From Candidatus Segetimicrobium genomatis (lineage in GTDB: Bacteria; Sysuimicrobiota; Sysuimicrobiia; Sysuimicrobiales; Segetimicrobiaceae): a DNA stretch of 64,000 bases. Both the position numbers and the translations under genes were made by a program. The DNA lies in assembly GCA_005882275.1 (NCBI GenBank), contig VBAK01000114.1:25219-89218 (forward strand), written 5' to 3'. Below the pieces are notes generated by a model. The model was not told the origin of the DNA. It was given only the letters and a program-made list of their open reading frames with translations, and made no database searches. Shown here in pieces: positions 8,214 to 16,830 of the stretch (position 1 is the first letter of the stretch; the number at the start of each line of letters is the position of its first letter).

Positions 8214-8789
8214 ATGAAAATCGGCGTGCTGGCGATCCAGGGGGACGTGATCGAGCACCGGGTCACCCTCCGGCGGATCGGGGTGGATGCGGTGGAGGTC
8301 CGTCTCCCCAAGGACCTCGACGGCGTGGACGGGTTGATCCTGCCGGGCGGGGAATCCACCACCATCGGCAAGCTGATGGTCCGCTCCGGCCTCGACCGGG
8401 CGATTCCGGAGCGGGTCGGGCTCGGCATGGGCCTCTACGGGACCTGCGCCGGGATGATCCTGATGGCCCGCCGGGCCGCGGGCGGCGAGCCGCCGCTGCT
8501 GCGCCTGATGGATATCGCGGTGACCCGGAACGCCTATGGCCGGCAGGTCGACTCGTTCGAGGCCGACCTGGAGATCCCCGTGCTCGGACCGGCGCCGCTG
8601 CACGGCGTCTTCATCCGGGCGCCGATCATCGATGAGGTGGGGCGGGGCGTGCAGGTCCTGGCGTCCCATGAGGGACGTCCGGTGTTTGCGCGCGAGGGCC
8701 GTCTCCTCGTCTCGTCCTTTCACCCGGAGCTGACCCCGGACGATCGGGTGCACCGGTACTTCGTCGAGCTGATTCGCGCGGCCAAGTAG
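8214..8789 (+). CDS. pdxT: Pyridoxal 5'-phosphate synthase, glutaminase subunit PdxT
   Basis: Class I glutamine amidotransferase of 191 residues that hydrolyses glutamine and channels ammonia to PdxS. It begins MKIGVLAIQGDVIEHRVTL, has the substrate-binding LPGGESTTIGKL, the nucleophile cysteine in YGTCAGMILMA, and the His-Glu pair in SSFHPELTPD, so the catalytic triad is complete. The ATG at 8214 has a GGGAGATCGAAGCG ribosome-binding region. It lies between pdxS and the SIS-domain gene. Confidence 0.98.
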   Translation: MKIGVLAIQGDVIEHRVTLRRIGVDAVEVRLPKDLDGVDGLILPGGESTTIGKLMVRSGLDRAIPERVGLGMGLYGTCAGMILMARRAAGGEPPLLRLMDIAVTRNAYGRQVDSFEADLEIPVLGPAPLHGVFIRAPIIDEVGRGVQVLASHEGRPVFAREGRLLVSSFHPELTPDDRVHRYFVELIRAAK

Positions 8790-8823
8790 GCGTGTCCACG
8801 ATCCTGTTCGGCGAGAGGCGGCC

Positions 8824-9915
8824 ATGACGGAAAAGCGCACGCGCCACCCGTACCACATGTACGACGCGGTCCAGGGGCAGCCCGATGCGTTTGTTCGGGT
8901 GGCCGGCCGGAACGACGCGGAGGCCGGCCGGTTCGCGGCGCGCGCCGCGTCCTGCGACCGGCTCTTCCTCGTCGGCACCGGGACCTCGTCCCACGCCGCC
9001 CTGGTCGGCGAGCACATCCTGCGCGCGTACGGCGGGGATCTGCCGGTCCACGCGTACCAGGCGTTCGACTTTGCCCTCTACGGCCCGCGGCTCGGCGCGA
9101 AGGACTGCGTCATCGGGGTCAGCCACCGCGGCAACAAGGACTACACCGTCCGCTCCCTGGCCCGGGCGAAAGCAGCGGGATGCCTCACGGCGCTCGTGAC
9201 CGGCGAGGGGAACGTCGCGACGAGGCCGGAGGCCGACGCCGTCTTCGTGACGGTCCCCCAGGAGATCTCGTCGGCCCACACGATCAGCTACACGGCCGCG
9301 CTCGCGGTGCTCTCGACCCTGGCCGGGCACCTCGGCCGGCGCCGGACGGGCGCGCGGCTCCTCCCGGAGGCGGTGCTGTCCGACCGCGTGCCCGCGGCCA
9401 TCCGCACGGCGCTGGCGACGGAACGCGACATGGCCGGATGGGCCCGCGAGCACGTCGGGCGAAGGCGGATCTGGATCGTCGGCGGCGGGCCGAGCGCCGT
9501 GGTGGCGCACGAGGTCGCGCTGAAGATCAAGGAGGCCGCGTACTTGATGGCCGAGGGCCTCGCGGTCGAGACGATGCTGCACGGCCCGTTCCAGTGCACG
9601 GATCCGAAGGACGTGTTCGTCCTGGTCGCGCCGGCGGGCGCGGCGCAGGCGCGCGTCACGGAGCTGGCCGGCATGATCACCAAGATCGGGGCGGCCTATC
9701 TCGTCGTGGGCGACGGCACGGGGGAATCCATGCGGCCGGGGGCCGCGGGGTGGTGTGTCGTGCCGGAGGTGCCGGAGCCGTTCACGGCGCTCGTCGGCCT
9801 TGTGCCGCTGCAGCTCTTTACCTATCACCTGGCGCTGGAATGCGGCACGAACCCGGACGTCTTTCGCCGCGACGACCCCCGGTTCGCCCACGCGCTCGAG
9901 CCCATCAAGCTCTAG
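8824..9915 (+). CDS. SIS-domain sugar-phosphate isomerase/deaminase-like protein
   Basis: A 363-residue protein with two tandem SIS domains (about 30-185 and 205-350), like the isomerase half of glucosamine-6-phosphate synthase but lacking its N-terminal glutaminase. Seen motifs are LFLVGTGTSSHAALVGEHILR and CVIGVSHRGNKDYTVRSLARAKAAG in the first domain, and IWIVGGGPSAVVAHEVALKIKEAAYLMAEGLAVETMLHGP in the second. Relatives deaminate or isomerise amino-sugar or fructosamine phosphates; the substrate here is not predictable. It starts 34 bases after pdxT and may share its transcript, which would place sugar-phosphate chemistry next to B6 synthesis. Confidence 0.88.
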   Translation: MTEKRTRHPYHMYDAVQGQPDAFVRVAGRNDAEAGRFAARAASCDRLFLVGTGTSSHAALVGEHILRAYGGDLPVHAYQAFDFALYGPRLGAKDCVIGVSHRGNKDYTVRSLARAKAAGCLTALVTGEGNVATRPEADAVFVTVPQEISSAHTISYTAALAVLSTLAGHLGRRRTGARLLPEAVLSDRVPAAIRTALATERDMAGWAREHVGRRRIWIVGGGPSAVVAHEVALKIKEAAYLMAEGLAVETMLHGPFQCTDPKDVFVLVAPAGAAQARVTELAGMITKIGAAYLVVGDGTGESMRPGAAGWCVVPEVPEPFTALVGLVPLQLFTYHLALECGTNPDVFRRDDPRFAHALEPIKL

Positions 9916-9962
9916 GTGCAGGTGACGCGGCGACACCGCAGGAAAGCGCGAGAGTTCGTGAC

Positions 9963-10004
9963 GCGCCGAACGGCCGCGGCCGGCGTGATGCGGCCGTTCG
10001 GCGC
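9963..10004. repeat. Perfect 15-bp inverted repeat (hairpin) between the SIS and PNPOx-like genes
   Basis: GCGCCGAACGGCCGC (9963-9977) is exactly complementary to 9990-10004 around a 12-base loop. There is no following T-run in either direction, so it is not a textbook intrinsic terminator. It ends about 20 bases before the start of the PNPOx-like gene, whose ribosome-binding site follows immediately. Confidence 0.85.
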
Positions 10005-10023
10005 AGCGTGAGGAGGCCGGGCG

Positions 10024-10527
10024 ATGGGAGTCCTGACCGAGGACATGCAGCGCGTTGTCCGGGAGCAACGGCTCGGCTTCGTGGCCACCGTCTGCGCCGA
10101 CGGCACGCCGAACCTGTCGCCGAAGGGCACCACCACCGTGTGGGACGACAACCATCTGATATTCGCCGATATCTGCTCGCCGGGGACGGTTGCCAACCTG
10201 ACCCGCAACCCGGCGGTAGAAGTCAACGTCGTCGACCCGATCACCCGGCGGGGTTACCGCTTCAAGGGACACGCCACGATCGTCGACGGCGGCCCCCTCC
10301 TCGAGCGCGCCATGGCCTTCTACAGGAACACGTACGGCCTCAGCGACGCGCTGGCGCGGCGGGTCGAGCGAGTGGTCCTCATCGACGTCCGGCAGGCGGC
10401 ACCTCTCATCTCGCCCGTTTACGATACCGGCGCCAAAGAGGAGGACGTCGTACGCCGGTACGTCGAGTACTACGAAGGTATCCGCAGGCAGCGCGCCGAG
10501 ACAACATCCAAGGCCGCAAGGCCGTAG
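10024..10527 (+). CDS. Pyridoxamine 5'-phosphate oxidase-family flavin-binding protein
   Basis: A 167-residue split-barrel protein of the PNPOx-like superfamily. The N-terminal pattern RLGFVATVCADGTPNLSPKGTTTVWDDNHLIFADICSPGTVANLTRNPAVEVNVVD is typical of members that bind FMN or F420 and reduce small substrates; it is not the true PdxH family. GAGGAG lies about 10 bases before the ATG. A strong hairpin lies directly upstream. It could be a B6-salvage enzyme given the nearby pdxS/pdxT, but the family is too broad to say. Confidence 0.85.
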   Translation: MGVLTEDMQRVVREQRLGFVATVCADGTPNLSPKGTTTVWDDNHLIFADICSPGTVANLTRNPAVEVNVVDPITRRGYRFKGHATIVDGGPLLERAMAFYRNTYGLSDALARRVERVVLIDVRQAAPLISPVYDTGAKEEDVVRRYVEYYEGIRRQRAETTSKAARP

Positions 10528-10534
10528 CCGCATC

Positions 10535-10804
10535 GTGGACGCGCGCTTCATCGCCTATCTTGTGGTCTCGGCGATCTTGATCGTGACCCCGGGGCCTGAC
10601 ATGGCCCTGGTCGCGCGCAACGCCGTCAGCGGCGGCTATTCCTCGGCGCGCTCCATGGCATTCGGGGTGGGGGTAGGCATCCTGCTGTGGGGGATCGGGC
10701 TCCTGGTCGCGCGGGCCGCCGCGCGCTTCGGGCCGGGGATCCGGCGCGCCCTGGACGGGGCGGCCGGCGCCGTCATGGTCGGGCTGGCCGTGGAGCGCCG
10801 CTGA
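10535..10804 (+). pseudogene. LysE/RhtB-type amino-acid exporter with large internal deletion
   Basis: An 89-codon frame that begins exactly like a LysE/RhtB exporter ([44 protein letters not shown]) but then jumps, in frame, to what resembles the last helix of the family ([20 protein letters not shown]). Full-length members have about 200-210 residues and six membrane segments, so about 115 residues from the middle are missing. The reading frame is intact, which suggests a precise deletion rather than a frameshift. It starts at a GTG 7 bases after the PNPOx-like gene and ends 1 base before the RidA gene. Function as an exporter is improbable. Confidence 0.7.
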
Positions 10805-10805
10805 T

Positions 10806-11198
10806 ATGGAGCGGCGGCGGTACGCCACCGGCACGCCGTGGGAGCCCATCGTCGGGTACTCGCGGGCCGTTCGGGCCGGGCCCTTTGTGCACGTCTCGGG
10901 CACCACGGCCACCGATGCCTCCGGCAAGATCGTGGGCGCCGGGGACCCGTACGCTCAGACCGTGCAAATCCTCCGGAACATCGACGCGGCGTTGCGGGCT
11001 CTCGGTGGAACGCTCAAGGATGTCGTCCGGACCCGGATCTACGTCACCGACATCGGGGCCTGGGAGCAGATCGGCCGCGCGCACGGTGAGGTGTTCCGGG
11101 AGATCCGGCCGGCGACCAGCATGGTGGAAGTGAGCCGGCTGATCGCTCCGGAGATCCTCGTGGAGATCGAGGCCGACGCCGTGCTCGCGGAGGAGTAG
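10806..11198 (+). CDS. RidA/YjgF-family protein
   Basis: A 130-residue trimeric chorismate-mutase-like protein of the Rid family, which deaminates reactive enamine/imine intermediates formed by PLP enzymes. The family pattern is clear: [65 protein letters not shown], then [12 protein letters not shown] and the C-terminal [10 protein letters not shown]. The conserved Arg of RxRIYVTD is present; the enamine-hydrolysing Arg is in the EIRPATSMV segment. It immediately follows the truncated LysE gene. Confidence 0.92.
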   Translation: MERRRYATGTPWEPIVGYSRAVRAGPFVHVSGTTATDASGKIVGAGDPYAQTVQILRNIDAALRALGGTLKDVVRTRIYVTDIGAWEQIGRAHGEVFREIRPATSMVEVSRLIAPEILVEIEADAVLAEE

Positions 11199-11286
11199 GC
11201 TCCGCCGGCGCCCGCAAGGGACACGATCCCAGCTTCCCGAAGTTGAGCCGCGAGGGGACGGCCGGCGGCGGCGGCCGGGGGGCGTG

Positions 11287-12852
11287 ATGCGTGTGTTCGG
11301 GATGAATCTGGGGATCCGTGTCCTCCTGATCGCGGCGGCGGTTGGTCTGGCCGGGGCCGGGATGGCCCGGGGCGCCGGGCCGGCCGCCGGCGGGGTGATC
11401 CATGTCGCCACCAACGCCGAGCCGGGCACGCTCGACTGGACGGCCTCCACGGCGACGGCGACCCGGCTGGTGGCCTGGCACGTCTATGAGACCCTGTTCG
11501 CCCTCGACCGGAACTACGACGTCAAACCTCTCCTGGCGGAAGGCTACTCGGTCAGCGCCGACGGCCTCCACTACACGATCCGGCTGCGCAGGGGGGTCGC
11601 CTTCCACACCGGCCAGCCGATGACCGCGGACGACGTTGTGGCGTCCCTGGAGCGCTGGGGGGAGCTGAGCGGCGGCGGGCGGGAGACGTTCACGTTCATC
11701 AAGCACGTGACGAAGGTCGATCCGGCGACCATCGAGATCACCTTGAACCGCGTGTTCGCCCCGCTCATCGACAATCTCGGGGATCCCAAGCAGGCGGCGA
11801 TCATCATGCCGCAGAGCCTCGCCCGCGCGGCCGGCGCGCAGCCGGCCAGGGACTACATCGGCACCGGGCCGTACGCCTTCCAGAAATGGGAGCAGGGCCG
11901 GCAGATCGTGCTGGCGCGAAACCCGCATTATGCGGCGCGCGCGGAGGACTGGGGCGGGCTCACCGGCCGGAAGGTCGCCTACGCCGACGAGATCGACTTC
12001 CTCCCGGTCCGCGACGATCAGGTCAGGTTCGCCGGCGTGTCGACCGGAGAGTACGACCTGGCCCTGGAGCTCGCGCCCGATCTCTACCCGCAGATCAAGG
12101 GCAATCCGCATCTCACCGCGGACATCGTGAAGGTGTTCACCTGGCGGGGCGTGGTGTTCAACAAGGCCCGTCCGCCCTTCAACGACGCGCGGATGCGGCG
12201 GGCCGTCCTCTACGCCATCAAGCCGGGCGATCTGATGGCGGCGGTGGGGCCGAAGGAGTTCTGGAGTCTCGATCCGGCGCTCTTCTTCCCGCAGCAGGAC
12301 GCCCTGTACACGACCGTGGGAAAGGACGTCTACAACCACCAGAACCTCGAGAAGGCCAGAGCCCTGATGAAAGAAGCGGGATACGCCGGCCGGACGATCG
12401 CGCTCCTGGCGACCAAGGACTATGCCTGGAACTACAACCTGAGCCAGGTCCTGGTCCCGCAGCTCCAGGCGGCCGGGTTTGCCGTGGACGAGCAGGTCTA
12501 CGACTGGCCGACGCTGCTGAGCCGGCGGACGAAGAAGGACCTGTGGGACATCTTCCTGACCGGGTTTTCGCCGTCGTTCGATCCCACCGCGGTGATCTTC
12601 TTCGCCAGAACCTGGCCGGGATTCTACGAGAGCGCGGCGATGGACGATCTGCTGAGCCGGTGGGGGCAAACCTCCCCCAGGGATGCCGCGGGGCGGAAGG
12701 CGCTGATCGAGCAGATCCAGGCGACGTTCTACACGGACGTCCCGGTGGCGAAGATCGGCAACGAGTACGGCCTCGAAGTGTACAACGACCACCTGCGCGG
12801 CTACACGAGCTACTTCGACGTGCGGTTCTGGAACGTGTGGGTGACGCGGTAG
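11287..12852 (+). CDS. Peptide/nickel-type ABC transporter substrate-binding protein (SBP family 5)
   Basis: A 521-residue secreted solute-binding protein. Signal peptide MRVFGMNLGIRVLLIAAAVG ends near AARG; no lipobox is seen. SBP_bac_5 features are EPGTLDWTASTATATRLVAWHVYETLFALDRNYDVKPLLAEGY, LHYTIRLRRGVAFHTGQPMTADDVVASLERW and the C-terminal TDVPVAKIGNEYGL. ATG 11287 follows GGGGGGCG; a GTG three bases upstream is equally readable. It heads the second Dpp-type operon. It differs in sequence from the binding protein at 1362-2867, so the two systems probably take different ligands. Confidence 0.92.
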   Translation: MRVFGMNLGIRVLLIAAAVGLAGAGMARGAGPAAGGVIHVATNAEPGTLDWTASTATATRLVAWHVYETLFALDRNYDVKPLLAEGYSVSADGLHYTIRLRRGVAFHTGQPMTADDVVASLERWGELSGGGRETFTFIKHVTKVDPATIEITLNRVFAPLIDNLGDPKQAAIIMPQSLARAAGAQPARDYIGTGPYAFQKWEQGRQIVLARNPHYAARAEDWGGLTGRKVAYADEIDFLPVRDDQVRFAGVSTGEYDLALELAPDLYPQIKGNPHLTADIVKVFTWRGVVFNKARPPFNDARMRRAVLYAIKPGDLMAAVGPKEFWSLDPALFFPQQDALYTTVGKDVYNHQNLEKARALMKEAGYAGRTIALLATKDYAWNYNLSQVLVPQLQAAGFAVDEQVYDWPTLLSRRTKKDLWDIFLTGFSPSFDPTAVIFFARTWPGFYESAAMDDLLSRWGQTSPRDAAGRKALIEQIQATFYTDVPVAKIGNEYGLEVYNDHLRGYTSYFDVRFWNVWVTR

Positions 12853-12874
12853 CGAGAACGATCGTGCCGGCCAC

Positions 12875-13816
12875 GTGACGCGGTACCTCGCCGGGCGCGT
12901 GGCCGCGCTCCTGCCGGTGCTGCTGGCCGTCGGCGTCACGGCGTTCCTGCTCCTTCACCTGATTCCGGGCGACCCGGCCGCGGTGATCCTCGGCCCGGAT
13001 GCCTCGGCCGCCCAGGTGGCGCGCCTCCGGCACGCGCTCGGCCTGGACCGGCCGCTGGCCGTTCAGCTGGCGCTGTGGCTTGGCCGGCTGCTGCGGGGCA
13101 ACCTGGGGGACTCGATCTTCCTCCGCCAGACCGTGGCGCAGGCGATCTGGCAGCACCTCGGGCCGACGGCAGGCCTGACCGCGCTCGCCGAGATGCTGGC
13201 GATCGGCGCGGCCATCCCCTCGGGTGTGCTGGCGGCGTGGAAGCGGCACAGCCGGTTCGACCAGGTCTTCATGTCCGCCGTCCTGCTCGGGGTGTCCATC
13301 CCATCGTTCTGGATGGGACTCAACCTGATCGCCGTGTTCGCCGTGGCCGCCCGCTGGTTTCCCGTCGCGGGGTACGAGTCACCCCTCCGGGGCGTCGGGC
13401 CCTGGCTCCGGCACCTGCTCCTCCCGGCTCTGGCGCTGGCGTTCACCCAGGCCGGGCTGATCGCCCGGATGGCGCGGGACGCCACGATCGAGATCCTGGA
13501 CGAGGACTACATCCGGACGGCGCGGAGCAAGGGTGTGGCCGACGCGGCGGTGCTCCTCAGGCACGCGCTTCGCAACGCCCTGATCCCGACGGTGACGGTC
13601 ATCGGCACGAGCCTGGCCAACCTCCTGTCGGGGGCCGTGGTCGTGGAGTCGGTGTTCGTCCTGCCCGGGATCGGCAGCCTGGTGATCCAGTCCGTCAGCC
13701 GGCGCGACTATCCCGTCATCGAGGGCGTGGTGCTGTTTGCGGCGGCCGTGTACGTGCTGCTCAACCTGGCCGTGGACCTGCTCTACGCGGTCATCGACCC
13801 GCGCGTCAGGTACTAG
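12875..13816 (+). CDS. Dpp/Opp-type ABC transporter permease, DppB-like
   Basis: A 313-residue inner-membrane permease. It opens MTRYLAGRVAALLPVLLAVGVTAFLLLHLIPGDPAAVILG, the DppB N-terminal pattern, and carries the ATPase-contact EAA segment LDEDYIRTARSKGVADAAVLLRHALRNALIPTVTVIG. It starts with GTG 23 bases after the binding-protein gene and is followed four bases later by the DppC-like partner. A complete transporter also needs two DppD/F-type ATPases, which are not in this cluster. Confidence 0.93.
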   Translation: MTRYLAGRVAALLPVLLAVGVTAFLLLHLIPGDPAAVILGPDASAAQVARLRHALGLDRPLAVQLALWLGRLLRGNLGDSIFLRQTVAQAIWQHLGPTAGLTALAEMLAIGAAIPSGVLAAWKRHSRFDQVFMSAVLLGVSIPSFWMGLNLIAVFAVAARWFPVAGYESPLRGVGPWLRHLLLPALALAFTQAGLIARMARDATIEILDEDYIRTARSKGVADAAVLLRHALRNALIPTVTVIGTSLANLLSGAVVVESVFVLPGIGSLVIQSVSRRDYPVIEGVVLFAAAVYVLLNLAVDLLYAVIDPRVRY

Positions 13817-13820
13817 CCGG

Positions 13821-14666
13821 ATGGCGCGCTTCGTCACACTGCTGGTCCGGCGCCGGCCGATGGCGGCGGCGGCGCTCGCGGTGCTCGGTCTGCTCTCGCT
13901 CGCCGCCCTCGCCGCGCCGTGGCTGGGGCTGCCGGCCCCCGACCGGATCGAGATGGCCGCCCGGCTCCATCCGCCGTCGTCCGTCCATCCGTTCGGGACC
14001 GACAACTTCGGACGCGACGTGTTCGCGCGGGTCCTCTACAGCGGGCGGGTCTCCCTGCCGATCGGGCTCGCCGTGATGGCGCTCAGCACCGTCCTCGGCA
14101 CCGCGGCCGGGCTGCTCACCGGGTACTACCGATGGCTGGACACCACCCTGACGCGGCTCCTCGATGGTCTGATGGCCTTTCCCGCCATCCTGCTGGCCAT
14201 CGCCCTGGTGGCCGCCCTTGGGGTGGGCGCCCGCAACGAGGTCATCGCCATCGCGCTCGTGTACTTCCCGCGGACGGCGAGGATCGTGCGGGCCTCGACC
14301 CTGCAGCTGCGGGAACGGGCCTTCGTGGAGGCCGCGGTCGCGTTGGGCGGAGGGGACGTCCGCATCCTGACGGCGCACATCCTCAAGAACGCGGTCCCTC
14401 CGCTGATCGTCCAGTCGACATTCGTCTTCGCGGAAGCGATCCTGGCGGACGCGGCGCTGTCCTTCCTGGGCCTGGGCGTCAAGCCGCCCACGCCGACGTG
14501 GGGGAACATGCTGGACGAGGCCCACGTCTTCATCGCCCTGGCGCCGTGGTTCATCGTCTTTCCGGGGACGGCCATCGTGGCGACCGTGCTGTCGCTGAAC
14601 CTGGTCGGCGACGCCGTGCGCGACCTGGCCGACCCGCACGCGGTCGCCGGACGAGGCCTGGGGTGA
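13821..14666 (+). CDS. Dpp/Opp-type ABC transporter permease, DppC-like
   Basis: A 281-residue permease with the DppC signature HPFGTDNFGRDVFARVLYSGRVSLPIG after the first membrane helix, and the EAA segment ERAFVEAAVALGGGDVRILTAHILKNAVPPLIV. The ATG lies four bases after the DppB stop, so the two permeases are coupled. The operon ends here: the next gene is convergent and its stop lies only eight bases away, leaving no room for ATPase genes. Confidence 0.93.
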   Translation: MARFVTLLVRRRPMAAAALAVLGLLSLAALAAPWLGLPAPDRIEMAARLHPPSSVHPFGTDNFGRDVFARVLYSGRVSLPIGLAVMALSTVLGTAAGLLTGYYRWLDTTLTRLLDGLMAFPAILLAIALVAALGVGARNEVIAIALVYFPRTARIVRASTLQLRERAFVEAAVALGGGDVRILTAHILKNAVPPLIVQSTFVFAEAILADAALSFLGLGVKPPTPTWGNMLDEAHVFIALAPWFIVFPGTAIVATVLSLNLVGDAVRDLADPHAVAGRGLG

Positions 14667-14674
14667 GCGCGCGC

Positions 14675-15943
14675 TCAGGCCTCTGCCGAGAAGACGCGCC
14701 CCCTGGGCTCCGGTCCGGCGGCGACCACGATGGCGAGGGCGACCAGCGCCATCGCGATGGTGATCCCGATCGACTGCCCGAGGGACATGCCGCCCCGGTG
14801 GAACAGCGCCTGGAGTGTCGGGGTGAACGACCCGATCGCCGCCCCGACGTGGTAGGCGGCGCCCGGGCCGGCGCCGCGCGCCGCCGTGGGGAAGCGCTCG
14901 GCGAGGTAGGCCGGAGCCACCCCCCACAGGCCGACCCCGATGGCGCCTTCGAGCATGCCGCCGATCAGCACCTGCGTGTGGTTGAGGGTCAGCGCGTACC
15001 AGGGGATGAACGCGAGGCCGACGAGTGCGAAGAGGACGAGGGTGGTCCTGCGCCCGAGACGCTCCGAGATCGGCCCGGCGGTCCAGTACCCGGCGATGCT
15101 CCCCAGGTTCAACAGGACCAGGAACAGGGTCTTCTGCCCCACGGTGAGATGCAGCTCGGTGCTCAGAAAGGTCGGCCAGAATGAGGAGATCGCATAGTAC
15201 GAGAACATCATGGCGCCCATGACAAGAAACGCATGGAGGGTCGTGCCGATCAGGTCCGGACCAAACAAGCGCAGCAGCGACACTTGATCGGAGCGGCCTT
15301 CCCGGCGCAGCTTCTCGCGCCGCGCGCGCCACACCGGTGACTCCGGCACGCGGCGGCGGATATAGAGGACCAGCAGCGCCGGCAGCGCGCCGATCCAGAA
15401 GAGCGCCCGCCAGCCCCACATCGGGAACACCACGAAGTACACGATCGTGGCCAGCAGATACCCGACCGGCCACCCCCCCTGCAGGAATCCCGAGGCGACC
15501 CCGCGGGATCGCTGGGGCCAGCTCTCCATCGCCAGCGGGGTCCCGGCCGCCCACTCGCCGCCCATGCCCACGCCAAACAGCAGCCGGAGGACCAGGAACG
15601 TCGTGTAATTCGGGGCGAACCCGGAGAGGAGCTCGAAGAACGAGAACGCGATAATGGACACCATCAAGGGCAGCCGGCGCCCGACGCGATCGGCCCACGT
15701 CCCCACCAGCACCCCGCCGATCAGGCGGCAGAACAGCGTTCCGGTGATCACCGCCCCCATCGCGACAAGGCTGACGCCGAAGGTCCCGGCAATGTTGCCG
15801 AGCACCAGCAGGAGAATGGTGAAGTCGAACGCATCGAGCACCCAGCCCGCCCAGGCGGCGAGCAGCGTCCGCCGCTGGTCAGGTGTGACTTCGGACCACC
15901 ACGGGGCCTGCGCGCGGGCTCCCATGGCCATGGTCAGGTCCAT
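14675..15943 (-). CDS. Major facilitator superfamily transporter (sugar acid/aromatic acid type)
   Basis: A 422-residue, 12-helix MFS permease. The first helix contains GWVLDAFDFTILLLVLGNI, the hallmark of the sialate/aromatic-acid H+ symporter groups (DxxD in helix 1). Loop 2-3 carries GTWADRVGRRLPLM and loop 8-9 GPISERLGRRTTLVLF, both classical MFS motif A sequences. It probably imports a carboxylate by proton symport; the ligand is unknown. The ATG at 15943 has an AAGGGGGG ribosome-binding site. It is convergent with the Dpp operon and lies 39 bases after the PEBP-like gene, possibly in one transcript with it. Confidence 0.9.
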   Translation of the reverse strand: MDLTMAMGARAQAPWWSEVTPDQRRTLLAAWAGWVLDAFDFTILLLVLGNIAGTFGVSLVAMGAVITGTLFCRLIGGVLVGTWADRVGRRLPLMVSIIAFSFFELLSGFAPNYTTFLVLRLLFGVGMGGEWAAGTPLAMESWPQRSRGVASGFLQGGWPVGYLLATIVYFVVFPMWGWRALFWIGALPALLVLYIRRRVPESPVWRARREKLRREGRSDQVSLLRLFGPDLIGTTLHAFLVMGAMMFSYYAISSFWPTFLSTELHLTVGQKTLFLVLLNLGSIAGYWTAGPISERLGRRTTLVLFALVGLAFIPWYALTLNHTQVLIGGMLEGAIGVGLWGVAPAYLAERFPTAARGAGPGAAYHVGAAIGSFTPTLQALFHRGGMSLGQSIGITIAMALVALAIVVAAGPEPRGRVFSAEA

Positions 15944-15982
15944 GTCAGTTCCCCCCTTCGCACCGAAGCGCTTTGGAACGCG

Positions 15983-16753
15983 CTATTTCATGCCGATCCG
16001 CTTGGCGATATCGGGATTGAGCGCGTAGAGGCCGACCGTCTCGCCCAGGGCCAGGATGTGATTCTCCATCGCCCTGAGCGCTTCGAGTCCGTCGACCTTC
16101 CCGTGCACAGCGAGCATGGAGACGTTGAGCGCGTACACCATGAAGTGGTAGTGGTGCGGGATCTCATCGTTCCAGGGCGGGCAGGGGCCGTCGTACCCGC
16201 CGTAGTCGCCCTTCATCGCCGGGTTGCCGGCGAAGAAGGAGCCGTAGTCGTTGACCCCGCGGTTGCCGTACTTGGTCATGCCCGGCTTCTTGCCGTGCGG
16301 GGTGACGCCGTTCGAGTCCGCGCCGGCGGGGATGCTGGTGGTCGTCGCCGGGATATCGACCAGGATCCAGTGGTAGAAGTTGATGCGCCTCAGGCTGGCG
16401 GGGATGGTCTGGCCTTCTTTATTGACCGCGTCGAAGATCGACGGCACATCGGGGTCGACCACGATGACGGCGTAGGACTCCGTCCCGTCGGGCCCCTTGG
16501 ACCAGGAGATCTCCGGGTTCTTGTTGGGGCCGAGGGTGACGTGGCCCTGCGCGGCCGGGACGCAGAAGGCGAACTGGCCGGGAATGGGCCCATTCGGCTT
16601 GACGCCGGCGACGGTGACGTCGATCGCGGGCGCTGCCGCCGCCCGACCGATCAGGCTGTCGCCCGCCGGCCCGGCCGCGCCGCCGGCCGCCAGGAGCCCG
16701 CCGGCCACCGCAAGGAGTGCCGTCCCCCACATGGTCTTCCGGTCTCGCGCCAT
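15983..16753 (-). CDS. Secreted YbhB/YbcL (Raf-kinase-inhibitor-like, PEBP) family protein
   Basis: A 256-residue exported protein of the phosphatidylethanolamine-binding-protein superfamily. After a signal peptide (LLAVAGGLLAAGGAAG) it shows the PEBP ligand-pocket pattern: NPEISWSKGPDGTESYAVIVVDPDVP, FYHWILVDIPATTTSIPAG, GYDGPCPPWNDEIPHHYHFMVYALNV. It is about 80-100 residues longer than YbhB because of the signal peptide and an N-terminal extension. Biochemical role of bacterial members is not established. A perfect AGGAGG precedes the ATG. It is followed by the MFS gene on the same strand. Confidence 0.9.
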   Translation of the reverse strand: MARDRKTMWGTALLAVAGGLLAAGGAAGPAGDSLIGRAAAAPAIDVTVAGVKPNGPIPGQFAFCVPAAQGHVTLGPNKNPEISWSKGPDGTESYAVIVVDPDVPSIFDAVNKEGQTIPASLRRINFYHWILVDIPATTTSIPAGADSNGVTPHGKKPGMTKYGNRGVNDYGSFFAGNPAMKGDYGGYDGPCPPWNDEIPHHYHFMVYALNVSMLAVHGKVDGLEALRAMENHILALGETVGLYALNPDIAKRIGMK

Positions 16754-16830
16754 CTCCTGCCCTCCTTCTTTTCGCGCTCTTCGCGATTGCGACGCCGCGG
16801 TCCGGCCTGCCGCCGCCGCGATGCGCCGGC

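Noticed and set aside
9963..10004. Intrinsic terminator after the SIS-domain gene
   Set aside because: The stem is strong, but no U-tract follows in either direction, so it is reported as a repeat of unknown role.
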